A stretch of DNA of 10,134 bases from an uncultured Eubacteriales bacterium (GTDB taxonomy: Bacteria > Bacillota > Clostridia > Oscillospirales > Oscillospiraceae), in NCBI GenBank assembly GCA_900313295.1, contig OMQS01000122.1, forward strand, positions 1 through 10,134. Direction: 5' to 3'. This document shows positions 1 to 5,191 of this stretch, piece after piece. A program made the translations under genes and the position numbers. Every line of letters starts with the position of its first letter. Positions within the stretch are counted from its first letter, which is position 1. The notes below the pieces were generated by a model. The model worked only from the letters and a program-made list of their open reading frames with translations. It was not told the DNA's origin and ran no database searches.

Positions 1-4
1 CCGC

Positions 5-67
5 GCTTGCGAAAAAGGACACAGTATTACATATAAATTATAGCATATAACGTCCTTTTTCTCAAGC
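5..67. repeat. Long inverted repeat with AT-rich centre, around a leftward promoter
   Basis: The arms at 5-20 and 52-67 are 16 bases each and complementary at 15 of 16 positions (core GAAAAAGGAC and GTCCTTTTTC). They are separated by 31 AT-rich bases. The right arm contains the -35 box of a leftward promoter and the left arm would lie just downstream of its start point, so the dyad brackets the promoter. The U-run falls inside the stem rather than after it, so this is not an ordinary terminator. An operator for a dimeric regulator, or a DNA-looping site, is an inference. Confidence 0.55.
37..65 (-). promoter_or_regulatory. Strong leftward sigma-A-type promoter
   Basis: On the minus strand, TTGAGA (plus positions 60-65) and TATAAT (37-42) are separated by exactly 17 bases. 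The -10 is preceded by TGC, giving an extended -10. Transcription would start near position 29-30 and leave the window leftward, so the gene it drives is not visible. The match to the vegetative consensus is close enough to be convincing from sequence alone. Confidence 0.7.
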
Positions 68-365
68 CGTTGCGTGAAAAAACTCTCCGCCTATTTGTAA
101 ATTTTTCGGAACCTCTTATATCACCAGTTTCTCACTGGTAAACTGTTCAAATTCCTTTCGCTTTACAACGGACAGTTTTTTGCCGTTTGTTGAGTATGGC
201 AGCAGAAAAATTTTCAAAAATTTTTCCGTCCCGCCGCCCCCGCCTGCCCCGCACTGCCCCTCAAAAACATGGCATTGCGAACCAGTGGCCGACGTCACTG
301 GTGTGGCAAACCGTCCTCCTCCCCACGCAAAAGCACGCACCCCCTCGCAAAGCGCGGAAAAACGG
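68..365. other. Non-coding spacer upstream of queT
   Basis: This stretch of about 300 bases contains no convincing gene. Open frames on both strands are composition-driven and have no credible ribosome binding site. It holds a small hairpin (ACCAGT at 123-128 with ACTGGT at 134-139), an AT-rich self-complementary patch near 207-228, and a palindromic repeat copy at 271-314 described separately. Confidence 0.6.
271..314 (-). repeat. Dispersed palindromic repeat, copy 1 (ATTGC hairpin family)
   Basis: Read on the minus strand this copy runs ACGGTTTGCCACACCAGTG, then CACTGGTTCGCAATGCC, around a short loop. It folds as an inner stem (ACCAGTG 281-287 with CACTGGT 296-302) and an outer stem (TTGC 275-278 with GCAA 306-309) with a small internal loop. 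A second copy in the opposite orientation lies at 5820-5862 inside the phage module. The ends resemble a broad class of short bacterial interspersed elements with CATTGCGA and GGCAATCC ends. That class assignment is from memory and not searched. Confidence 0.75.
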
Positions 366-393
366 TTGCAATATTCTGATTTTGTGCTATACT
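366..393 (+). promoter_or_regulatory. Promoter for queT
   Basis: TTGCAA (366-371) and TATACT (388-393) are separated by 16 bases, and the -10 is preceded by TGC (extended -10). The predicted start near 400 places the whole candidate preQ1 leader at the 5' end of the queT message, which supports both calls. Confidence 0.65.
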
Positions 394-400
394 ACCTCCC

Positions 401-481
401 GACAGGTTTCCACACCCTGTCCAAGCGCCGCCTGCGGCGTTCGTTCGGCCTTGCGCCGTTCTCTAAACAAAAAATGGGAGG
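401..481 (+). promoter_or_regulatory. Candidate preQ1 riboswitch (class III-like) in the queT leader
   Basis: The leader begins at the predicted transcription start with a hairpin: GACAGG (401-406), loop TTTCCACAC (407-415), CCTGTC (416-421). A second GC-rich hairpin (426-439) and an A-rich tail lead into the Shine-Dalgarno GGGAGG (476-481). Loop bases 407-411 (TTTCC) can pair with GGAGG (477-481), so an H-type pseudoknot that hides the ribosome binding site is possible. preQ1 riboswitches commonly precede queT, and class III was described mainly from Faecalibacterium relatives. The architecture fits, but I could not align it to the published consensus, so the class is uncertain. Confidence 0.45.
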
Positions 482-489
482 CTTTCACC

Positions 490-999
490 ATGAAAAAAAT
501 GACCGTTCAACACCTCACCACCGCCGCCGTCGTGGGCGCGGCCTACGCCGTGCTGTCGCTATTCGGTTCCGTGTTCGGCGTGACCTTCGGGACGGTGCAG
601 TGCCGGTTTTCCGAGGCGCTGTGCGTGCTGCCCTTCTTCTTTCCGGAAACGGTGTGGGGCCTGTTTGCCGGCTGCCTCATCACCAATCTCCTCAGCCCCT
701 ACGGGCTGGTGGACATCGTGGTAGGCTCGCTGGCCACGCTGCTGGCGGCGTTTCTGACATCGAAATGCGGCAAAAAGTGGTTGGCGCCTCTGCCGCCGGT
801 GGTCTGCAACGGGCTTCTGGTGGGCGGCATGCTGGCCTGGGAGCAGGTGGGCTTCACGGGCGCCTTCGGGGTCGCCTTTCTGGCAAACGGAGCCTCCGTT
901 GCGGCGGGGGAAGCCCTGGCCTGCTACGGGCTGGGAGCGCTGCTCTTGTGGCGTCTGCCGCGAATGGCTTTTTTCAAAAACCGGATGCGCAGAGAATGA
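490..999 (+). CDS. queT: QueT, queuosine precursor transporter membrane subunit
   Basis: This is a 169-residue integral membrane protein of the QueT (COG4708) family, thought to bring queuosine precursors such as preQ1 into the cell as the substrate-binding part of an energy-coupling factor transporter. The first hydrophobic segment covers about residues 9-33. The family signature VQCRFSEAL lies at 36-44, followed by LPFFFPETVWGLFAGC and then a NLLSPYGLVDIVVGSLATLL-like segment; several more hydrophobic helices follow. The length matches the family. The ATG at 490 is chosen because GGGAGG lies 8 bases upstream and the protein starts with the usual short basic MKK. Longer upstream in-frame starts would run through the leader and the repeat, so they are rejected. 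It stands alone with its own promoter, leader and terminator. Regulation by preQ1 is inferred. Confidence 0.93.
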   Translation: MKKMTVQHLTTAAVVGAAYAVLSLFGSVFGVTFGTVQCRFSEALCVLPFFFPETVWGLFAGCLITNLLSPYGLVDIVVGSLATLLAAFLTSKCGKKWLAPLPPVVCNGLLVGGMLAWEQVGFTGAFGVAFLANGASVAAGEALACYGLGALLLWRLPRMAFFKNRMRRE

Positions 1000-1003
1000 C
1001 AGA

Positions 1004-1037
1004 AAAAAACGGGTCGCCGGTAGGCGGCTCGTTTTTT
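1004..1037 (+). terminator. queT intrinsic terminator
   Basis: Bases 1004-1018 pair with 1023-1037 over 15 pairs (two G-U), with a GGTA loop and a run of six T at 1032-1037. The A-run on the 5' side makes it potentially bidirectional. It begins four bases after the queT stop codon. Confidence 0.88.
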
Positions 1038-1102
1038 CGTCAATGGCAGGCAGCCCAAGCGCACGTTTTTCTTAAAAAATATTTGATTTCAAGAAAAAAG
1101 CC

Positions 1103-1130
1103 TTGACTTTTGACAAAAATCAAGTACAAT
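1103..1130 (+). promoter_or_regulatory. Promoter of the rpsF-ssb-rpsR operon, with overlapping dyad
   Basis: TTGACT (1103-1108) and TACAAT (1125-1130) are separated by 16 bases, giving a start near 1137 and a leader of about 70 bases. The -35 and spacer coincide with a 23-base dyad at 1102-1124 (CTTGACTTTTG, central A, CAAAAATCAAG) with a single mismatched pair. A repressor bound there would block the polymerase. No regulator is known to me for this site. Confidence 0.65.
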
Positions 1131-1161
1131 AATAAGGCTTGCATTATGCGGGCAAATCCTT

Positions 1162-1182
1162 GCTCTCACAAAACGTGAGGGC
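1162..1182 (+). promoter_or_regulatory. Hairpin in the rpsF leader
   Basis: GCTCTCAC (1162-1169) pairs with GTGAGGGC (1175-1182) through eight pairs with one G-U, closed by the loop AAAAC. It ends 11 bases before the rpsF Shine-Dalgarno. In many bacteria the S6:S18 complex binds this leader and shuts the operon off, but the CCG loop that marks that motif is not seen here. The autoregulatory role is therefore only a possibility. Confidence 0.4.
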
Positions 1183-1209
1183 CATAAGACCAGAAGGAGG
1201 TGCAAAAGT

Positions 1210-1506
1210 ATGGCTAAAATTTCTGCCAACTACGAGGTCGTTTACATCATCGACCCTGCACAGGGTGAGGAGGCTATTGCCGCTACCGTGGCAAAGTTCC
1301 GGACTCTGGCTGAGCAGAACGGTTCCGACGTGGTCGTGGACGAGTGGGGCAAGCGCCGTCTTGCTTACGCCATCGACTACAAGACCGAGGGTTACTATGT
1401 GCTGATGAGCTTCACCAGCGCTCCCGAGTTCCCCAAGGAGCTGGATCGTATCCTGGGCATTACCGAGGGCATTATGCGTTCCATGATCGTCTGCAAGGAC
1501 GAGTAA
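1210..1506 (+). CDS. rpsF: 30S ribosomal protein S6
   Basis: This is a 98-residue S6, a small-subunit platform protein that binds 16S rRNA as a heterodimer with S18. It opens with the typical YEVVYIIDP strand (residues 8-16), has the central DEWGKRRLAYAIDYKTEGYYVLMSF block and ends in IMRSMIVCKDE. Length is normal for the family. The start at 1210 follows AGAAGGAGG with good spacing. It is the first gene of a three-gene operon whose order (rpsF, ssb, rpsR) is standard in Firmicutes. Only 13 bases separate it from ssb. The distinct promoter and the hairpin in the leader suggest independent control from queT. Confidence 0.97.
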   Translation: MAKISANYEVVYIIDPAQGEEAIAATVAKFRTLAEQNGSDVVVDEWGKRRLAYAIDYKTEGYYVLMSFTSAPEFPKELDRILGITEGIMRSMIVCKDE

Positions 1507-1519
1507 GGGAGGCACAAGA

Positions 1520-1966
1520 ATGCTGAACAAGATCGTTATCATGGGTCGACTGACCAGAGATCCCGAGCTGCGCAGGACCGCCAGCTCCACGGCCGTGACC
1601 GGCTTCACTCTGGCAGTCGATCGGGATTTCAAGTCCCAAAACGGAGAGAAGAGCACGGACTTTATCGACGTGGTTGCTTGGCGCAACACCGCCGAGTTCG
1701 TGTCCAAGTACTTCACCAAAGGCCGCATGGCCATCGTGGAGGGTCGCCTGCAGATCCGAGATTGGAAGGACAAGGACGGCAACAACCGCCGCAGCGCTGA
1801 AGTAGTGGCCGAAAATGTGTATTTCGGTGACTCCAAGCGGGACGGCGTCGCGCCGGCCGGCGACTATGCCGCTCCTTCCATGGGCGGCGGATTCTCTGCT
1901 CCTGTGAGCAGCGGCACCGGCGGCTTTTCCGAGATCGAAGACGAGGACGGCGACCTGCCGTTCTGA
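1520..1966 (+). CDS. ssb: Single-stranded DNA-binding protein
   Basis: This is a 148-residue SSB, which coats single-stranded DNA as a homotetramer during replication, repair and recombination. The OB-fold spans about residues 1-107, starting MLNKIVIMGRLTRDPELR, with Trp54 in VVAWRNTAEF at the position of the DNA-stacking Trp54 of E. coli SSB. A short Gly/Ala/Ser/Pro-rich linker follows. The protein ends in an acidic tip, EIEDEDGDLPF, the conserved peptide that recruits repair and replication partners. The start at 1520 is supported by GGGAGG at 1507-1512. The position between rpsF and rpsR marks it as the chromosomal housekeeping copy rather than a phage or plasmid one. Confidence 0.97.
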   Translation: MLNKIVIMGRLTRDPELRRTASSTAVTGFTLAVDRDFKSQNGEKSTDFIDVVAWRNTAEFVSKYFTKGRMAIVEGRLQIRDWKDKDGNNRRSAEVVAENVYFGDSKRDGVAPAGDYAAPSMGGGFSAPVSSGTGGFSEIEDEDGDLPF

Positions 1967-1969
1967 TCC

Positions 1970-1984
1970 GTACCCCCGGGGTAC
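1970..1984. repeat. Short perfect palindrome between ssb and rpsR
   Basis: GTACCCC (1970-1976), a central C, then GGGGTAC (1978-1984) begins three bases after the ssb stop codon and 28 bases before rpsR. It could form a small RNA hairpin stabilising or partly uncoupling the ssb and rpsR messages. No T-run follows, so it is not a terminator. Confidence 0.45.
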
Positions 1985-2011
1985 ACCAATCTATAAAGGA
2001 GGAATTTTTCC

Positions 2012-2263
2012 ATGGCTATGGAACGTGAAAATAGAGCGCCTCGCGGCAATGGCCGCAAGCGTCGCAAGGTTTGCCAGTTCTGCGTGGACAAGTGCGAGCA
2101 CATCGACTACAAGGACGCCGCCAAGCTGCGCCGCTTCATCTCCGAGCGCTCCAAGATACTGCCCCGCCGCACCACCGGCACCTGCGCTATGCATCAGCGC
2201 CAGCTGACGATGGCCATCAAGCGTGCCCGTCAGATCGCCCTGCTGCCCTTCGTCACCGAATAA
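2012..2263 (+). CDS. rpsR: 30S ribosomal protein S18, zinc-type
   Basis: This is an 83-residue S18, the partner of S6 on the 30S platform. It has a basic N-terminal tail (RGNGRKRRK) and the family core [33 protein letters not shown], ending in [20 protein letters not shown]. Cysteines at 21, 24, 28 and 58 make this the cysteine-containing, presumably zinc-binding, version common in Clostridia. Many bacteria instead carry a cysteine-less S18. The start at 2012 has AAAGGAGG at 1996-2003. It is the last gene of the operon and is followed after 22 bases by a strong terminator. In related genomes further host genes would be expected next, but here the phage-like module follows. Confidence 0.97.
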   Translation: MAMERENRAPRGNGRKRRKVCQFCVDKCEHIDYKDAAKLRRFISERSKILPRRTTGTCAMHQRQLTMAIKRARQIALLPFVTE

Positions 2264-2285
2264 GGCAGAGGATCAACTGAAAATG

Positions 2286-2322
2286 AAACAGACGCTGCTG
2301 TCAAAGCGGCGTCTGTTTTTTT
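2286..2322 (+). terminator. rpsF-ssb-rpsR operon terminator
   Basis: AAACAGACGC (2286-2295) pairs perfectly with GCGTCTGTTT (2309-2318). Three further pairs at 2296-2298 with 2306-2308 extend the stem, with a seven-base loop and a run of seven T at 2316-2322. This is a textbook Rho-independent terminator that insulates the ribosomal operon from the downstream element. Confidence 0.93.
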
Positions 2323-2336
2323 GCAAGGGGGACGGC

Positions 2337-2717
2337 ATGAACGGCAAAAATGCTTTTCGATATATTCCGGACAATCCCGTGGTGCTGGAGCTGACGGGGT
2401 GCGGCGCTCTGGGCGAGGTGCATGAGCGCATCAAGAGGACGTTCGGGTTTCCGGACTACTACGGGGAGAACTGGAACGCTATGTGGGACTTCCCCAACAA
2501 TAAAATGAGCAGTTCGGCTACAAGGCTGAACCGTTCATTTTCCCTGTGTGTACGGACACCGGATGTGCATGCTATTCTCTCAAATCTCATATCCGCAGAT
2601 ACAACGCGCTCCCGCTTTCGCAAAAGCAGGGGCGCATATTTTTTGATAAAAATCCGGTGTTGCACGGAAATGGGCAACAGGGAGGGCAACGAAGGGCGGT
2701 TTATGAGGGAAAGGTGA
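2337..2717 (+). pseudogene. Truncated barstar-family gene
   Basis: The frame opens with an ATG at 2337 behind a G-rich ribosome site. Its first 51 residues fit the barstar fold (RNase inhibitor family): a first strand VVLELTGCGALGEVHERIK, then the family hallmark FGFPDYYGENWNAMWD. At about base 2490, where CL and the rest of the roughly 90-residue protein should follow, homology stops. The frame then runs on through unrelated, low-complexity residues to a stop at 2717. The missing half includes the last helices and strand of the fold, so it is unlikely to bind an RNase. The break is where the phage-like segment starts, so barstar was probably cut by an insertion or by a later deletion. Whether the 126-residue read-through product is made is unknown. 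Confidence 0.7.
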
Positions 2718-2735
2718 AAACGAAAAAAGGAGGTT
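2491..2735. other. Junction segment with no recognised gene
   Basis: These 245 bases lie between the barstar break and the portal ribosome binding site. In one frame, just after a stop at 2501-2503, the residues GYKAEPFIFPV and then IRRYNALPLSQKQGRIFFD look like real protein. This could be the C-terminal remnant of a gene that preceded the portal, such as a terminase, but I do not recognise it. A hairpin (GTTCGGC near 2513-2518 with GCTGAAC near 2525-2531) and the terminator-like hairpin at 2606-2644 also lie here. No clear promoter for the portal was found. Confidence 0.4.
2606..2644 (+). terminator. Terminator-like hairpin in front of the portal gene
   Basis: GCGCTCCCGCTTT (2606-2618) pairs with AAAGCAGGGGCGC (2623-2635), 12 of 13 positions, with one mismatch and one G-U. 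Six T follow at 2639-2644 after a three-base gap. If it works, it ends transcription of the broken barstar gene and the capsid operon needs its own promoter between 2645 and 2741. Confidence 0.5.
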
Positions 2736-2741
2736 TTGGTC

Positions 2742-4649
2742 ATGGCCGAAATGGAAACGGCGACCTTGCAGAGGCCCCGAATCGGGGCGGAGGAGGTGCG
2801 TCAGGCGGCGCAGATCCTGAAAAAATACAAGCAGGGCAAGGCGCATCTGGAGAGCCGCATCATCGACAACGAGCAGTTCTGGAAAATGCGGCACTGGCAG
2901 CAGATGGGGAAAAACGGGCAGGGCGGCAACCCTGCTGACCCCCAGCCTACCAGCGGCTGGCTGGTGAACTGCATCCTCTCCAAGCACGCGGATGCCATGG
3001 ACTGCTATCCGGAGCCTACGGTGCTGCCCCGCGAGGAGGGCGACCGCATGGAGGCGGGGAAGCTGACGAAGATCTTGCCCGTGGTGCTCAAGCAGAACCA
3101 GTTCAAGCGGACGTACTCCGACGCCTGGTGGTACAAGCTCAAGAGCGGCTGCGCCGCCTACGGCGTGTTCTGGGACGCCGGCAAGCTGGGCGGACTGGGG
3201 GACATCGCCATCCGGCGCATGGATCTTTTGAACCTGTTCTGGGAGCCGGGGGTGCGGGACATTCAGGACTCGGAGAACTTTTTCTCCACGGAGCTGGTGA
3301 GCAACGCCCAGCTCCTGCGGATGTACCCGCAGCTGGAGGGGAAGCTGGGGGGCGGCAGCTTCACCGTGAGCCGCTTTCTCTACGACGACACCGTGGACAC
3401 CTCGGATAAGTCCTTGGTGGTGGACTGGTACTATCACACTTCGGACGGCGGGCGGAAGGTGCTGCAATACTGCAAATTCGTGGGGGACACGGTGCTCTAC
3501 GCCACGGAAAACGACTGGCAGACGCCTACGGAGCAGCGCGTGACGGGGGTGGATGAGAGCGGCGAGCCGATTCTGGAGGAGGTGCCGGTGGGGCTGCCCA
3601 TGTACAGGCGGGGCTGGTATGACCACGGGAAGTACCCCTTCGTGTTCGACGTGCTGTTTCCCGAAGAGGGGACGCCCTGCGGGTACGGGTACATCGACCT
3701 GTGCAAGTCGCCCCAGAAGCAGATCGACCTGATGAATCAGGCCATTCTCAAAAATACGCTGGCGGCGGCGACCCCGCGATTCTTCGTGCGGGCCGACGGG
3801 GCGGTGAATGAAAACGAATACGCCGACTGGACCAAGCCCTTTGTCCACACCAACGGCAATCTGGGAAGCGACTCCATTGCCCCCATCCACACGGCGGGGC
3901 TGGACAGCGTGTACGTGGCCATTCTCCAGAGCAAGATCGCGGAGATGAAGGAGACGGCGGGAAACCGCGACGTGGCCAACGGGGGCGTGGCCTCCGGCGT
4001 GACGGCGGCCACGGCCATCGCTGCCCTGCAGGAGGCCGGCGGAAAGCTCTCGCGGAACATGATCGACGACGGGTATGAGGCGTTTTCCGACGTGGTGACG
4101 CTATGCATTGAGCTGATAAGGCAGTTTTACAGCCTACCGAGGCAGTTCCGCCTGCTGGGGGGCGAGTTTGCCAGCTACGACAACGCCGGCTTGCAGCCGG
4201 TGGCCATGAGCGACGGGGTGGAGGTATCCTATCGGGTGCCGACCTTCGACCTGGAAATTTCCGCGCAGCAGGAAAACCCCTACAAGACCATGGAGTACAA
4301 CCAGTTTGCCTTGCAGCTGTTCCAGATGGGCTTTTTCCGCGACGACATGGCGCAGCAGGCGCTGCGGTGTCTGGAGCTGATGGACTTTAAGAACAAGGAC
4401 ATGGTCATGGCCATGCTCCAGAACGGACAGACCCAGCAGCAGGAGATCCAGCGGCTGCGGGGGCAGCTGCTGCAGGCGGCGGCGGTGGTGGACGAGGCCA
4501 AGGGCACGAATCTCGCGGAGCAGCTGGCGCAGGAGTTCGGCGCGGCACCCAGAAGCGGCAAGAGCGGCGGCGCGGGCTGGAAGGGCGAGAAGCTGTCCGC
4601 CATGGAGCGCACCAGACGAAACGCACGGCAGGCGGTAAGCCCCAGATGA
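2742..4649 (+). CDS. Phage portal protein
   Basis: A 635-residue protein matching a podovirus-type portal, the twelve-fold ring at one vertex of the capsid through which DNA is packaged and ejected. Features seen are an N-terminal helical region, WLVNCILSKHADAMDCYPEP (about residues 70-90), a long mixed core with MDLLNLFWEPGVRDIQDSENFF, and the clip/stem-like stretch SPQKQIDLMNQAILKNTLAAATPRFF followed by ETAGNRDVANGGVASGVTAATAIAALQEAGGK. The C-terminus is Gln-rich and helical (about 560-600), suiting the barrel that some podovirus portals carry. The ATG at 2742 has AAAGGAGG at 2726-2733. A TTG six bases earlier is too close to it. Its stop overlaps the Prp start (ATGA), implying translational coupling. 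The assignment rests on family resemblance and position, without a search. Confidence 0.85.
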   Translation: MAEMETATLQRPRIGAEEVRQAAQILKKYKQGKAHLESRIIDNEQFWKMRHWQQMGKNGQGGNPADPQPTSGWLVNCILSKHADAMDCYPEPTVLPREEGDRMEAGKLTKILPVVLKQNQFKRTYSDAWWYKLKSGCAAYGVFWDAGKLGGLGDIAIRRMDLLNLFWEPGVRDIQDSENFFSTELVSNAQLLRMYPQLEGKLGGGSFTVSRFLYDDTVDTSDKSLVVDWYYHTSDGGRKVLQYCKFVGDTVLYATENDWQTPTEQRVTGVDESGEPILEEVPVGLPMYRRGWYDHGKYPFVFDVLFPEEGTPCGYGYIDLCKSPQKQIDLMNQAILKNTLAAATPRFFVRADGAVNENEYADWTKPFVHTNGNLGSDSIAPIHTAGLDSVYVAILQSKIAEMKETAGNRDVANGGVASGVTAATAIAALQEAGGKLSRNMIDDGYEAFSDVVTLCIELIRQFYSLPRQFRLLGGEFASYDNAGLQPVAMSDGVEVSYRVPTFDLEISAQQENPYKTMEYNQFALQLFQMGFFRDDMAQQALRCLELMDFKNKDMVMAMLQNGQTQQQEIQRLRGQLLQAAAVVDEAKGTNLAEQLAQEFGAAPRSGKSGGAGWKGEKLSAMERTRRNARQAVSPR

Positions 4650-4924
4650 TACGGGTGACGGCGGAGCCGGAGCGGCTGACGGTACAGGGGCACGCGGGCT
4701 TTGCGCCCAGAGGGCAGGACATCGTTTGCGCGGCGGCGTCGGCACTGATGCTGGCGCTTTGCGAGCGGCTGCAGGAGAAAAATCTCGTGCGGGAGCTGGT
4801 GATGCGCCCGGGGTACATAAGCGTGGCCATGCGGGGCGCGGAGCGGGAAACGGAGCTTATCAAATGCGGCCTGCGGCAGCTGGAGAGGCGATATCCCCAG
4901 TGCGTGCAGGTGCGTGAAAAATAG
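4646..4924 (+). CDS. prp: Prp-family cysteine protease, capsid maturation candidate
   Basis: A 92-residue protein of the Prp (ribosomal-processing cysteine protease) family. Host Prp trims the N-terminal extension of ribosomal protein L27 and is normally encoded between rplU and rpmA. This copy lies between portal and scaffold, the slot a phage prohead protease usually occupies. The catalytic motifs are intact: His16 in GHAGFAPRGQDIVCAAASAL and Cys28 in the same block, 12 residues apart as in the staphylococcal enzyme. The rest has the family's alternating strand-helix pattern and ends at a conserved KCGLRQLERRYPQCVQV. It has no good ribosome site and probably depends on coupling through the ATGA overlap with the portal stop. 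The likely substrate is the capsid protein of this operon, whose N-terminus has an L27-like cleavage motif. Use on host L27 cannot be excluded. Confidence 0.9.
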   Translation: MIRVTAEPERLTVQGHAGFAPRGQDIVCAAASALMLALCERLQEKNLVRELVMRPGYISVAMRGAERETELIKCGLRQLERRYPQCVQVREK

Positions 4925-4950
4925 GGCGCGCGCAAAAAAGCCTTGCAGAG

Positions 4951-4970
4951 TTCGCGTCCGCAGACGCGAA
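4951..4970. repeat. Perfect 8-bp hairpin in gap 1
   Basis: TTCGCGTC (4951-4958), loop CGCA, GACGCGAA (4963-4970). No T-run follows, so it is not a typical terminator. It could serve to stabilise or process the operon transcript between protease and scaffold. Confidence 0.6.
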
Positions 4971-5036
4971 AAATTGAAATCATTTTTCACCGCGACCTGT
5001 ACGTGGGGGAAAATACCGCGCAGGCTGCAAGTGTGG

Positions 5037-5061
5037 AATTTTGACGCTATGCGTCAAAATT
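5037..5061. repeat. Perfect 11-bp hairpin in gap 1
   Basis: AATTTTGACGC (5037-5047), loop TAT, GCGTCAAAATT (5051-5061). GC-rich complementary patches (CGCGC near 5017, GCGCG near 5065) could extend the fold. The contrast with the GC-rich genes on either side is marked. Confidence 0.65.
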
Positions 5062-5191
5062 ATGCGCGCGGCAGACTGCAATCCTTTTGTCGGGAAATTC
5101 CAAAGAAATTTTCGGCAGGTTCAGATGGCCATTTCTCCCGATGAGGGAGCGATGATACGGGTCGTGGCCTACCACGGGAAAGGACAACGCC

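Larger units (their letters stand above)
4925..5191. other. Non-coding gap 1 (Prp to scaffold), rich in hairpins
   Basis: This gap of 267 bases is unusually long for a phage head operon and holds no convincing gene. It contains perfect stem-loops at 4951-4970 and 5037-5061, and a smaller one (CTCCC 5135-5139 with GGGAG 5145-5149). The local AT-rich patches differ from the flanking genes. It looks like an inserted or dispersed element, but no second copy of it is in the window. Confidence 0.5.

Noticed and set aside
116..340. Minus-strand open frame ending KEFEQFTSEKLVI
   Set aside because: It crosses the palindromic repeat copy and a proline/glycine-rich GC stretch, has no ribosome site, and ends just before a promoter that begins a new transcript. 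Only the last 20 residues look protein-like.
1137..1209. Classical S6:S18-binding leader motif
   Set aside because: A good hairpin is present but no CCG loop typical of the motif could be found.
2580..3890. Long minus-strand frame over the portal gene
   Set aside because: It is the antisense reading of the GC-rich portal gene. The His/Leu/Pro/Arg-heavy composition and lack of a ribosome site mark it as a shadow.
4646..4924. Prp as the host housekeeping gene
   Set aside because: rplU and rpmA are absent. It overlaps the portal stop codon and precedes a scaffold, so it belongs to the phage module.
4914..5144. Short rightward frame after Prp, 76 residues
   Set aside because: Arg/Lys-rich composition without recognisable motif, spanning two perfect hairpins and lacking a ribosome site.
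4645..5162. Identical 12-base word GATGATACGGGT at 4645-4656 (Prp start) and 5151-5162
   Set aside because: The match does not extend on either side, and a single 12-base match in GC-rich DNA can arise by chance. It could mark a duplicated start region, but the evidence is too thin.
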